A stretch of DNA of 39,850 nt from Pandoraea sp. ASV26 (GCF_016428915.1 NZ_JAELTP010000049.1:1-39850), one strand, 5' to 3'. Shown: positions 16,688 to 22,784, numbered from the stretch's first letter. Notes: generated by a model from the letters alone, not told the origin. Made by a program: numbers and translations.

Positions 16688-17209
16688 TCATTTCGTTGAT
16701 TTGATGCGACGCAAAGCTTCAGTCTCATCCCAAAAGTCATGCGGGAACATCGCGTCCGCCGGTGTACCCACGCTCGACGCTAGCTCGGCCATCTCGATCG
16801 AATACTCCCCGAATACGCGCCATTTCCCCGATGGTGGAAAAATGAGATACGAGTTCGTATTCGCAACGGCGAACGTTTCCCTCTGCACTTTTCCTGGCTC
16901 TTCATTAAGGGCAGCAATATATGCCGCCTCCGACATACTCACATCCAATCGGACAAGCGGATACACGCTAAATCTTTTCGCAAAGGCTGAAGTCTTTGCT
17001 TGCTCGAGATCGTAGAAATAGATCGTCGTATCACCACTTAGCCGTGCCAGTTCAACGATGTACGTCCAGAAACCCTTGACAAGGAATTCGAGCCAGTCGA
17101 AGTACCGTCGCGACGTGCCAGACGGAGCGTCCCCGACCTGCCACGACGTCAGACTTGCCGCCTGAGCCTCAAAGCATTGGTAAGAATTAGCATCCGAAAT
17201 GTAACTCAT
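16688..17209 (-). CDS. orphan CDI immunity protein (module K)
   Basis: The protein has 173 residues from ATG 17209 (MSYISDANSYQCFEAQAASL), which lies 1 base after the toxin-remnant stop; ATG at 17221 would overlap that stop. It is soluble with WLEFLVKGFWTYIVELARLS, TTIYFYDLEQAKTSAFAKRF and FPPSGKWRVFGEYSIEMAEL. I do not recognise the family. Its toxin has been reduced to about 30 codons by a deletion at the 51-bp repeat, so this gene survives without its partner, like those at 8,966 and 10,391. Confidence 0.6.
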   Translation of the reverse strand: MSYISDANSYQCFEAQAASLTSWQVGDAPSGTSRRYFDWLEFLVKGFWTYIVELARLSGDTTIYFYDLEQAKTSAFAKRFSVYPLVRLDVSMSEAAYIAALNEEPGKVQRETFAVANTNSYLIFPPSGKWRVFGEYSIEMAELASSVGTPADAMFPHDFWDETEALRRIKSTK

Positions 17210-17210
17210 C

Positions 17211-17304
17211 TCACTGTCCATTTAATCGAATCTTGCTCACATGGACTGCTGCCGGGATCGTAAGCACTTCTGGCCTATGATTGGACTGCTGCCGTGTTTG
17301 TGGC
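17211..17304 (-). pseudogene. remnant of an orphan toxin tip (module K)
   Basis: An exact junction motif (17,296-17,304) is followed almost at once by the 51-bp repeat and then by a short open 3' end, VSKIRLNGQ-stop, that meets the immunity start. The Ala-Thr-Asn frame stops inside the repeat. A frame one base away runs through it as RPEVLTIPAAVHVSKIRLNG. The module has therefore lost its central part and its frame, and cannot make a toxin even if joined to cdiA. Confidence 0.6.
17242..17292. repeat. 51-bp repeat, copy 2 (identical copy at 10240-10290)
   Basis: Same 51 bases and orientation as copy 1, with TGGACTGCTGC at both ends. It starts 29 bases outside the module K immunity stop-start overlap and ends 3 bases before the GTTTGTGGC junction. 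The flanks differ completely from those of copy 1, so only the 51 bases were transferred or kept. Confidence 0.85.
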
Positions 17305-17334
17305 ACCGTCATCCTAGTCGTCGTGACCTAGGAG

Positions 17335-17655
17335 CTAATTCCAGATCAAGATCGGGCTCCCGGGAACACGCAGTTGCATAGCTTCTGGTGACGTGTAGGC
17401 GTCATCAGTCAAGTCAATTTCGACGCGGACATTGGAATCAAATTCGAGGATTGCGTGCTCACTGGTCTCCGTGACGTTCGTCACTCTTGCCCCGATGAGT
17501 GCTTTTGCGCTGGAACCGATGAGGCCGGTCACGGTGTACCTGTTGTAAAGATTCAGCGTAATCCCTTCTTCGAACAGCAACCCTGCGTCCTGAGGCGTCA
17601 GATCCGCGTCCATGACGGCCTTACCAACGACCACTGAAAGTTTGCTTTCTTCCAT
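17335..17655 (-). CDS. CDI immunity protein (module G)
   Basis: The protein has 106 residues, ATG at 17655, 7 bases after the toxin stop. MEESKLSVVVGKAVMDADLT begins an alpha/beta protein with beta strands YNRYTVTGLIGSSAKALIGA, VTNVTETSEHAILEFDSNVR and VEIDLTDDAYTSPEAMQLRV. The family is not recognised. The role follows from order and spacing within the toxin/immunity library. The next junction motif follows 30 bases after its stop. Confidence 0.65.
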   Translation of the reverse strand: MEESKLSVVVGKAVMDADLTPQDAGLLFEEGITLNLYNRYTVTGLIGSSAKALIGARVTNVTETSEHAILEFDSNVRVEIDLTDDAYTSPEAMQLRVPGSPILIWN

Positions 17656-17662
17656 ATCATGC

Positions 17663-17986
17663 TCACTTGGTAATCGGGAAATGCGATTGAGAGTTCGGCA
17701 ATGTTTTACCGGTGTATGGATCTACCCCTTGCGGCTTCGGCTGCACTGAATTCTCGTACTTGATGTAGCCGTCTGGGTAGCCAGGACTGCTCCCGCGCGC
17801 ATCTGTTGGATTCATGATTCGCATTGTTGAGACCTGCCCGTTTGCACCGCCCTGGCCACCCGTGAATGCTACACCCGTCTGGTTCCCTGAAGGATTGACA
17901 ACTGGCGTGGGACCTGTCGCCCCATTGGGAACGGGATACGCAGTTCCGCCCGGCGAAACAATGAAATTGGGCGAGTTGTTTGTGGC
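17663..17986 (-). CDS. orphan CdiA toxin tip (module G), complete
   Basis: It starts at an exact junction (17,978-17,986) as Ala-Thr-Asn-Asn and is open for 107 residues to its stop. FIVSPGGTAYPVPNGATGPT and TGVAFTGGQGGANGQVSTMR are followed by a conserved-looking C-terminus RIMNPTDARGSSPGYPDGYI, KYENSVQPKPQGVDPYTGKT and SQSHFPITK. The pattern (RIM.PT..RG.SPGYP.GY..Y.N... G..P.TG.T....SH) recurs in CdiA and Rhs tips. I do not know the enzyme activity. It has no start codon and is silent unless fused to cdiA. Confidence 0.65.
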   Translation of the reverse strand, partial: ATNNSPNFIVSPGGTAYPVPNGATGPTPVVNPSGNQTGVAFTGGQGGANGQVSTMRIMNPTDARGSSPGYPDGYIKYENSVQPKPQGVDPYTGKTLPNSQSHFPITK

Positions 17987-18000
17987 AGCAAATTCGGGAC

Positions 18001-18303
18001 TTACGTCCCGCTTGCAACTCTAAGACGCTCAGAAATATCCCCAAGGCGACGCAATGCAACCCACGGATCCGTCACTAGTTCCGCCGGTTCAATATCGAGC
18101 ATATGGGCGTATCCGTCTGCCACCTTTCCCAGCGTTCCTTCGATAACAAGCACGATATCGTGTTGGCTCTCACAACCATTGAGAATATTCAGCAATGAAG
18201 AATAGAAAGCAGCGTTATACGGTGAGAGACTTGCCAATTGCTTCCTTTGCCAATTCTCCGCCAACCAATCAAGGTCTTTTCTCAGCTCCGAGCTAAGTTG
18301 CAT
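18001..18303 (-). CDS. CDI immunity protein (module F)
   Basis: The protein has 100 residues. ATG at 18303 has a ribosome site GGAAG 5 bases upstream, between the toxin stop and the start. MQLSSELRKDLDWLAENWQR is the start of a mostly helical protein with SLLNILNGCESQHDIVLVIE and WVALRRLGDISERLRVASGT. Family not recognised. It is the presumed cytoplasmic inhibitor of the toxin ending at 18314. The next junction motif lies 14 bases beyond its stop. Confidence 0.62.
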   Translation of the reverse strand: MQLSSELRKDLDWLAENWQRKQLASLSPYNAAFYSSLLNILNGCESQHDIVLVIEGTLGKVADGYAHMLDIEPAELVTDPWVALRRLGDISERLRVASGT

Positions 18304-18313
18304 GTACGCTTCC

Positions 18314-18838
18314 TCAATTCAACTTCGGACCAATCGTCACCGGCGGATTAGAACCATATCGCGCCCCACCCGGCACGAACACTTGCCATCCGCCGCCCGT
18401 TTGGACGCCGTTCCAGTCCTGAGGAGCCACGACTCCTTCGAGCACGGGGATGGGCTGATTGATGGTCGCCGCGTTGAGCGTCGCTGCGGGGTTGCTAGGC
18501 GGCAATGCAAGAGTATTCGTTACCTGCCCCGGTGTTTGACCGGCGGTGCCCGGCGTCAAGAACTGACCAGACGCAGGGTTTGCCGGACCACCCGAGTATG
18601 CACCAAAGGTCTCCCCTGGTAGTGCATTCCGGACATAGATCGGCCCCTGAAACGAACTGACGAAACTGTCGATCTGGCTTTGCGGAAGGCCCATCTGCTG
18701 CAAATATTGTGCAGCTTGGTCGGGCGTAATCTGATACCTCTGTGTCGGCGCAGCAGGAGCAAGTGATGGATTGGCCGCAGTGCCCTCGATGGTTGTGCCA
18801 TTAGGCAAAGAGAACCGGGCTAACTCGCTGTTTGTGGC
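18314..18838 (-). CDS. orphan CdiA toxin tip (module F), possibly a TNT-like NAD glycohydrolase
   Basis: It starts at an exact junction (18,830-18,838) as Ala-Thr-Asn-Ser and is open for 174 residues. A Gln-rich helical lead (YQITPDQAAQYLQQMGLPQS) precedes VSSFQGPIYVRNALPGETFG, PASGQFLTPGT, TNTLALPPSNPAATLNAA, and VLEGVVAPQDWNGVQTGGGW with QVFVPGG. The order (R..-G..FG..-..LPP..-....V..G..AP...-GGG.Q) recalls the TNT family of NAD(P) glycohydrolases. That is my reading of motif order only. It has no own start codon. Confidence 0.6.
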   Translation of the reverse strand, partial: ATNSELARFSLPNGTTIEGTAANPSLAPAAPTQRYQITPDQAAQYLQQMGLPQSQIDSFVSSFQGPIYVRNALPGETFGAYSGGPANPASGQFLTPGTAGQTPGQVTNTLALPPSNPAATLNAATINQPIPVLEGVVAPQDWNGVQTGGGWQVFVPGGARYGSNPPVTIGPKLN

Positions 18839-18858
18839 ACCTAAACTATCTGTGGCAA

Positions 18859-19056
18859 CTACTGCTCTGCCAACTGCAAATCGTTTTCAGCGATGACTAC
18901 CAGTGCTCGAGTTGTCCCGTCGGGGTCCGAAAACTCTACCTCGTAGTTACCGTCGCTATAGTCTTCAATGATGTATCCAACGTCGCCCGGATTAATCTGC
19001 TCGTGCACGTTGACTGGACCAACATAGCGAACCCGGTTGTAGATCGAAAGGCTCAC
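18859..19056 (-). CDS. CDI immunity protein, DUF4926-like (module E)
   Basis: The protein has 65 residues from a GTG at 19056 that overlaps the toxin stop as GTGA. SLSIYNRVRYVGPVNVHEQI, GDVGYIIEDYSDGNYEVEFS and DPDGTTRALVVIAENDLQLA give the DUF4926 beta-barrel pattern. It is identical at the protein level to the module A gene (23,165-23,362). It pairs with a DUF6883-type toxin, the usual combination. Two bases after its stop is a degraded junction GCCACAGAT (18,848-18,856), then an intact one 18 bases further on. Confidence 0.72.
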   Translation of the reverse strand: MSLSIYNRVRYVGPVNVHEQINPGDVGYIIEDYSDGNYEVEFSDPDGTTRALVVIAENDLQLAEQ

Positions 19057-19421
19057 TGACGGCTCCTTGTAAAGCCCGAAAACGGTGTATTCAGCTTCAG
19101 GGACCCATCCGGTTGGACCATCCACCCCGACTGTAGGTAACTAGTCTGTCCGCTAGCCGTACCTTTGCCCGGCAACGCAATCTCAATGTTTACTCGTTGC
19201 CAGTATTGGTCAGCCTTACCCAGTGTGAAGTCGCCACTCGCATACTTTTGCGCAGCTTGTGTTTCCCAAATCTGGGATAGCTGTGCGGAATCATCGGCAG
19301 TGTAGCCCAACGACTCGAATACAACGTTTTTCCCGTGATCTGCGCCGGGCTTGAAGATGTAGTCGGAAAACTTCCGCGTATCAACGACGGCATTCACATC
19401 TTAAGCCGCCGTGTTTGTGGC
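19053..19421 (-). pseudogene. orphan DUF6883-like toxin tip (module E), nonsense codon near the junction
   Basis: It starts at an exact junction (19,413-19,421), but the frame meets TAA at 19403-19401, seven codons in, where the near-identical module A has CAA. A fusion to cdiA would therefore stop before the toxin. The rest is intact: VDTRKFSDYIFKPGADHGKN, FESLGYTADDSAQLSQIWET and DQYWQRVNIEIALPGKGTAS. This is the DUF6883 pattern. It could still be read from an internal GTG. About six bases differ from module A over 563. Confidence 0.8.
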
Positions 19422-19439
19422 AACTCACCCGAGGAGGCG

Positions 19440-19703
19440 CTACATACGGCTCGCCTCGCTTGCGATCTTGTAAAAGAGCTCAGCAGCACTTTCGTCCAAC
19501 GGCTCCACTTCCCGGGCCGTCAACACCCCGATAGTAATTTCCCGCAATCTGCTTGCGTCCTGCACCACTCCCTTGTCCAGATCGATGAGAAACTCAATCT
19601 GTTTGCTGATAGACAAGAGCGCACGACTATCGGGGTGCTGCATAAGCAGAGCGCGACATCTATCGAGCCCCTGCTCAAACGTGAGTAATCGATCTTGTTT
19701 CAT
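19440..19703 (-). CDS. CDI immunity protein, Tsi6-like (module D)
   Basis: The protein has 87 residues; ATG at 19703 overlaps the toxin stop as ATGA, so the longer frame to 19796 is not needed. MKQDRLLTFEQGLDRCRALL, LLSISKQIEFLIDLDKGVVQ and RLREITIGVLTAREVEPLDE resemble the helical Tsi6 immunity protein of the Pseudomonas type VI effector Tse6, which has the same LLS..KQ....I...D-R..L...T-G motif order. The Tsi6 relation is from memory of the family and not tested. It should sequester the toxin ending at 19700. Confidence 0.68.
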   Translation of the reverse strand: MKQDRLLTFEQGLDRCRALLMQHPDSRALLSISKQIEFLIDLDKGVVQDASRLREITIGVLTAREVEPLDESAAELFYKIASEASRM

Positions 19704-20179
19704 TTTCCGGGCACAGGAACCATCGTTGATTTGTTGGGAACAAACAGTTGCGTACCACTGCCGTTTGCTAAGAACGGCTGACCGGGAACGGTCCAAGTAT
19801 CCGTAACACTGGCCGCAGTGCTCTGCAATGCGGAAGTCGAACCGGACGGGGTAAAGAGGCCCGGGATTCGGTTCGCCGGATTGATGCCGAGATTCGTCGC
19901 CGGTGTCCCAACCGGCGCGAAGTAGTTGCCAACATTACCGTTCAACACGTACTGAACGTAATTCGTCCCCGGCGTAACCTGTGTCACCGACACAGGCTGC
20001 GTGAAATCAATTCCCTTTAAATGGCCGAGCGCTCTGTCCGCGCTAAACCCAGCTTCCTGAGTATAGAAATTGTACGCGGTCTCCCAACTAGCCAGTTGAC
20101 CGAACTGCGACGATGCATTGCCAGCCTGGGTAGCTGCGATATTCTTCAGTACTTGGGTCTGAGACGTGCTGTTTGTGGC
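19700..20179 (-). CDS. orphan CdiA toxin tip (module D), possible NAD(P) glycohydrolase
   Basis: It starts at an exact junction (20,171-20,179) as Ala-Thr-Asn-Ser and is open for 159 residues. QFGQLASWETAYNFYTQEAG and FSADRALGHLKGIDFTQPVS precede a domain with YVLNGNVGNYFAPVGTPATN, IPGLFTPSG, LQSTAASVTDTWTVPGQPFL and GTQLFVPNKSTMVPV. The late GxxxxxxGTQxFVP motif and the Tsi6-like partner suggest an NAD(P)-consuming toxin of the Tse6 kind; this is inference. It has no start codon. It directly abuts a prophage-gene remnant at 20,180. Confidence 0.62.
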   Translation of the reverse strand, partial: ATNSTSQTQVLKNIAATQAGNASSQFGQLASWETAYNFYTQEAGFSADRALGHLKGIDFTQPVSVTQVTPGTNYVQYVLNGNVGNYFAPVGTPATNLGINPANRIPGLFTPSGSTSALQSTAASVTDTWTVPGQPFLANGSGTQLFVPNKSTMVPVPGK

Positions 20180-20259
20180 TACGGCGCGCGATTGCTGGAA
20201 TCAGGGAAATGCACAACAACGAGGACACCCGAAGGGAAGTAGCGCAAAGGCTCTTTTAG
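20180..20259 (+). pseudogene. 3' end of a prophage-like small gene
   Basis: The + strand reads RAIAGIREMHNNEDTRREVA and then QRLF-stop (TAG at 20257). It matches the end of the intact small gene at 22,036-22,206 (RAIAGIRQMHLNEDARREVA, KRIF). Its upstream part has been replaced by the module D junction. Bases 20,260-20,346 after it are similar in layout to 22,207-22,290, and both lead to the same 20-base stretch before a hairpin. Confidence 0.65.
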
Positions 20260-20346
20260 CCCGCGCGACCTGAGCGCTCGATCGCCGACGAATTGCACAA
20301 ACCGAAGTGCAGCACTGCGAGGCTCTGCAATGCCATAAAGCACAAA

Positions 20347-20364
20347 CCCGGCACTCACGCCGGG
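20347..20364. terminator. rho-independent-type hairpin
   Basis: CCCGGC, a 6-base loop, then GCCGGG, preceded by an A-rich stretch (ATAAAGCACAAA). It lies between the + strand gene remnant at 20,259 and the end of the module C immunity gene on the - strand (20,398), so it could terminate either. The A-rich left side becomes U-rich in - strand RNA, favouring that direction. Confidence 0.55.
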
Positions 20365-20397
20365 CTCATTATCTGCATGGTATTTGCCGCTGCGTCG

Positions 20398-20853
20398 CTA
20401 GCGCGGGTCTTTTTCGGGAAGCCAGCCTTCTTCAATCCTCTTGACGAGCAACGTATCGTTCCACGAACCTCTTATCGGAAGCCTTCGTTGCTCTTCTGTG
20501 ATCGCTCCAATCTTCCATTCCTTTTCTCCGTCCCATAACCACCAAGTCTCAACCTTGCCGGTCGACGGATCCACAACGCCAGCCCGAAAGACAGGAGGCT
20601 TGCAAGCATGCTCTGGAATCGGGCAATGCACCACTTTCCGCACAATCCCCTGCTTTAGCGCGGCAGCAACAGGAAAGAAGATCCAGAAGTTAGTTTCGCA
20701 GTCAATAAGCGCGTCCCACTCAGCAGGTTGATCTGTAAACGTGCCTGGAAGCACCCGGATTAACGAACCCATGGGAGCAATTTTCTTCACGAACTGGAAA
20801 TATGCATCCCCGGTCGCGGTCTTGATAGCGAATACATCCCCAGCCTTAACCAT
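20398..20853 (-). CDS. CDI immunity protein, Imm26-like (module C)
   Basis: The protein has 151 residues. ATG at 20853 overlaps the toxin stop (TGATG); GTG at 20856 is the alternative. MVKAGDVFAIKTATGDAYFQ at the start gives the GDVF motif and following beta strand of Imm26-type immunity proteins. The rest, MGSLIRVLPGTFTDQ, NFWIFFPVAAALKQGIVRKV and WLWDGEKEWKIGAITEEQRR, fits a mixed alpha/beta domain. The family call is from memory. It pairs with the GIY-YIG-like toxin next to it. Confidence 0.68.
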   Translation of the reverse strand: MVKAGDVFAIKTATGDAYFQFVKKIAPMGSLIRVLPGTFTDQPAEWDALIDCETNFWIFFPVAAALKQGIVRKVVHCPIPEHACKPPVFRAGVVDPSTGKVETWWLWDGEKEWKIGAITEEQRRLPIRGSWNDTLLVKRIEEGWLPEKDPR

Positions 20854-21206
20854 CACTTGAATCCCGGATATCCGACCGATTGCAATATCGCGGCCCCTCT
20901 GGACAGAGAGTTCGCATAGACCGGGTTTGTGGTAGCGATACTGTTGATCTTGTTGAGCAACGAACCACCGTTCTTCCCTAACCCGTTATATTCGATCAAA
21001 ACCTGTTCAACCGCCCGAGCATCATCACGTGATATCCCTTGGAGACCAGGTATGGGATCGATTTCGATGCCTTTCTGAGACAGGTGCGCCGCCGATCGAG
21101 CGTCGATATTATCAGTGATACCGACGTATTGCGTCGTGCCATCTTCGGCCGTCGAAAGATACACCGTCGTCTTACCTGGATTTGGTGCAATGCCACTGTT
21201 TGTGGC
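20853..21206 (-). CDS. orphan CdiA toxin tip (module C), GIY-YIG-like nuclease
   Basis: It starts at an exact junction (21,198-21,206) as Ala-Thr-Asn-Ser and is open for 117 residues. TTVYLSTAEDGTTQYVGITD has the paired VY...YVG strands of a GIY-YIG nuclease. DARSAAH supplies the Arg and His. RDDARAVEQVLIEYNGLGKN holds the metal-binding Glu, and GGSLLNKINSIATTNPVYAN the conserved Asn. It would cut DNA or RNA in the target cell. The nuclease call rests on motif order; substrate is unknown. It has no start codon, so it is silent unless spliced onto cdiA. Confidence 0.72.
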   Translation of the reverse strand, partial: ATNSGIAPNPGKTTVYLSTAEDGTTQYVGITDNIDARSAAHLSQKGIEIDPIPGLQGISRDDARAVEQVLIEYNGLGKNGGSLLNKINSIATTNPVYANSLSRGAAILQSVGYPGFK

Positions 21207-21264
21207 AAGGCAGCAGTTCATCGCGCAGATGCTCGACGCCGTGCTGGCGCAAGCCCAGCACTGA
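21205..21264 (+). pseudogene. 3' end of an unknown gene, cut by the module C junction
   Basis: The + strand is open from the junction to TGA at 21262-21264 and reads ARQQFIAQMLDAVLAQAQH, an Ala/Gln-rich helix typical of a real C-terminus. A small inverted repeat (CCGCC TCCT GGCGG, 21,271-21,284) and then a strong terminator follow at once, as expected downstream of a true gene. Its start has been lost. It is probably prophage-derived, like the remnants beside it. Confidence 0.45.
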
Positions 21265-21292
21265 ACCCCACCGCCTCCTGGCGGCTAATGAA

Positions 21293-21320
21293 CAAACCCC
21301 GGCGCTCGGGCCGGGGTTTG
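21293..21320 (+). terminator. strong rho-independent terminator
   Basis: An 11-bp perfect stem CAAACCCCGGC / GCCGGGGTTTG with a 6-base loop, followed within 12 bases by TTTTCTCTTTTT. It closes the gene remnant ending at 21,264. It is the best terminator in the window. Bases 21,340-21,460 after it hold nothing I can identify. Confidence 0.8.
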
Positions 21321-21463
21321 GGGGCGGCTTTTCTCTTTTTAAATACCTACAACGAACCTCTATCATCCTCAGGACCCCTGCGGTTTCCAAAGGACGCAGC
21401 CCTTTGAAACCGACCGGCACACCTCCAGCGCGACCTCGCAAATCCACGCTCCAGAAACGACAA

Positions 21464-21543
21464 ACCCGGCCAAAGCCGGGTCTGGTTCACTGCTCATCGA
21501 TACTGCCTTGGCCGGGTAAAAACCGGCGCAAGCCTACCCGGCC
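21464..21543. terminator. two adjacent GC-rich hairpins
   Basis: The first hairpin is ACCCGGC, loop CAAA, GCCGGGT (21,464-21,481). The second is GGCCGGGTA / TACCCGGCC (21,510-21,518 with 21,535-21,543). The second loop contains AACCGGCGCAAGCCT, which recurs near 22,336 beside another terminator. They may be terminators or structured remnants of a prophage intergenic region. Confidence 0.45.
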
Positions 21544-21553
21544 TTCGAAACTC

Positions 21554-21571
21554 ATTTGTGTTAACACAAAT
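21554..21571. promoter_or_regulatory. 18-bp perfect palindrome, possible operator
   Basis: ATTTGTGTTAACACAAAT is an unbroken inverted repeat without a spacer, directly after the hairpins at 21,464-21,543 and just before the short open frame at 21,588. A palindrome of this length and composition is typical of a dimeric repressor site. Related TGTGTA words occur at about 21,940 and 22,008 upstream of the small gene at 22,036. The regulator is not in the window. Confidence 0.4.
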
Positions 21572-21587
21572 TTTTCAGGCGCCGCGC

Positions 21588-21809
21588 ATGTGCGGCATCA
21601 TCGACCTGCGCATCGACCAGCTCGCCGATGCCATTGGCAGCGAATTGCGCCACCCGACGCCGGACGCGCAACGCGTCGAATTGCTCGAATTGCAGCAGGC
21701 AAGCTGCGCCGACTTCGCGACGAGGTTGATCCGAATGACGCGCGAACGGTGCAACGACACGTCGCCCATTTCGGCAAGATTGTGCGCGAGCACGACGACG
21801 GGCGAGTAG
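21588..21809 (+). CDS. short hypothetical protein, prophage-like
   Basis: The frame has 73 residues from ATG 21588 (MCGIIDLRIDQLADAIGSEL, then RVELLELQQASCADFATRLI). No ribosome site is visible. A GTG at 21558, inside the palindrome, would extend it. The leucine-rich helical middle looks like real protein, but the end is low in complexity and other frames are open here too. It lies in the prophage-like stretch between modules B and C. I do not recognise it. Confidence 0.3.
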   Translation: MCGIIDLRIDQLADAIGSELRHPTPDAQRVELLELQQASCADFATRLIRMTRERCNDTSPISARLCASTTTGE

Positions 21810-22035
21810 ACACGACGAGTCCAGCACCTGCCGGACTCTGAACACCGCGTGGTGCAAATCGCACCACCCGCAAACCCTTGCCCCGCCTGGATTTCAGACG
21901 ACTCCCAGTTTCCAGCCCCGGCCTGATACACTTTTCTGTGTACCACCGCAAACCTAATAACGGCGTGGGTTTGCCGGGTTTTTGCAAGCGCTTTGGCGCG
22001 TGCGTAATGTGTGTACCTTAAACAGGGGGATTTCA

Positions 22036-22206
22036 ATGGCAAACGACGACGCTCAATTGTGCAATTCGGCAACCGTATCGGCCAGCCAACAACACGACGC
22101 ACATCGGGCTATTGCTGACGCATGGCTACAGCGTGCGATCGCCGGAATTCGGCAAATGCACCTCAACGAGGACGCGCGCCGCGAAGTCGCAAAGAGGATT
22201 TTCTAG
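22036..22206 (+). CDS. small prophage-like protein, 56 residues
   Basis: ATG at 22036 has a ribosome site AGGGGGA 6 bases upstream. MANDDAQLCNSATVSASQQH, DAHRAIADAWLQRAIAGIRQ and MHLNEDARREVAKRIF form a short helical protein. A weak promoter can be drawn as TTGCAA (21,982), 17 bases, TAATGT (22,005). A terminator follows at 22,291. Its last 24 codons are repeated at 20,188-20,259 as a fragment, so the same prophage-like locus was cut twice by library modules. Function unknown. Confidence 0.55.
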   Translation: MANDDAQLCNSATVSASQQHDAHRAIADAWLQRAIAGIRQMHLNEDARREVAKRIF

Positions 22207-22290
22207 CAACCAAGCATCGAGTACGCACCACCGACGAAATGAAGCAAATCAACAGCGGCAACGCAACGCTCGCCAACGCAATAAAGCACA

Positions 22291-22311
22291 AACCCGGCAC
22301 GTGGCCGGGTT
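22291..22311. terminator. rho-independent-type hairpin
   Basis: AACCCGGC, loop ACGTG, GCCGGGTT: an 8-bp perfect stem with a 5-base loop, after an A-rich stretch shared with the hairpin at 20,347. It lies between the + strand small gene (22,206) and the - strand end of the module B immunity gene (22,376), so it can serve both. Confidence 0.65.
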
Positions 22312-22375
22312 CGTCTTAAGGCTGCTGTCCAGGCAATAACCGGCGCAAGCCTGTCCTCCTGCTGCCGCAACTCTG

Positions 22376-22774
22376 CTAGAGAGCAAATGCCATAGTCAGA
22401 TTTTGCTGTGCAGCAGTCTTCAGAAAAGCATCCAGCGCAACCAACTCCGATAGCAGATCGGATTTTGAAGTGTTTGCCGTCAGCGATTGACCATCCTGCA
22501 ACCGCCTGTACACGAACTCAACAGATTGCGTATCGCTCAAACGCAGTGCCTCGATCTGCTTTTCCAACGCCGCCGACACCGACTTTACAATCGCCGCATC
22601 GACTTCATCCTCTTCAAACTGATCGAACATAGTTCCATGCCCAGCATTGAACTCTCGCCAGAAGTTTGTCGCGAACAACCATTCTGACAAGATGCCCGAT
22701 AACTCAAACTCGGCCGGCGGTCCCGAGTGCTGCTCCGTTGGAACCGCAAAAATTTTGGAGACTTGCATCCTCAT
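22376..22774 (-). CDS. CDI immunity protein (module B)
   Basis: The protein has 132 residues from ATG 22774 (MRMQVSKIFAVPTEQHSGPP), 10 bases after the toxin stop; a GTG at 22801 would run through that stop. The middle, FELSGILSEWLFATNFWREF, and the helical end, LLSELVALDAFLKTAAQQNL, suggest a compact alpha-rich protein. An acidic stretch (FDQFEEDEVDAAIV) could contact a basic nuclease toxin; that is inference. Family not recognised. Confidence 0.65.
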   Translation of the reverse strand: MRMQVSKIFAVPTEQHSGPPAEFELSGILSEWLFATNFWREFNAGHGTMFDQFEEDEVDAAIVKSVSAALEKQIEALRLSDTQSVEFVYRRLQDGQSLTANTSKSDLLSELVALDAFLKTAAQQNLTMAFAL

Positions 22775-22784
22775 ACGCACTCGC

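Larger units (their letters stand above)
18859..19421. repeat. 563-bp direct repeat of a toxin/immunity module (copy 2 at 23165-23727)
   Basis: The two segments have equal length and both run from the immunity stop to the GCCACAAACA junction, on the - strand. By eye they differ at about six bases. Two of these change Gly to Trp and Thr to Ser in the toxin, and one makes the nonsense codon at 19401-19403. This is a recent duplication of a whole module, about 4.3 kb apart. Confidence 0.92.

Noticed and set aside
10240-17292. The 51-base repeat as an IS end
   Set aside because: Its terminal words are direct, not inverted, and no target duplication or transposase lies beside it. Left as an unexplained repeat.
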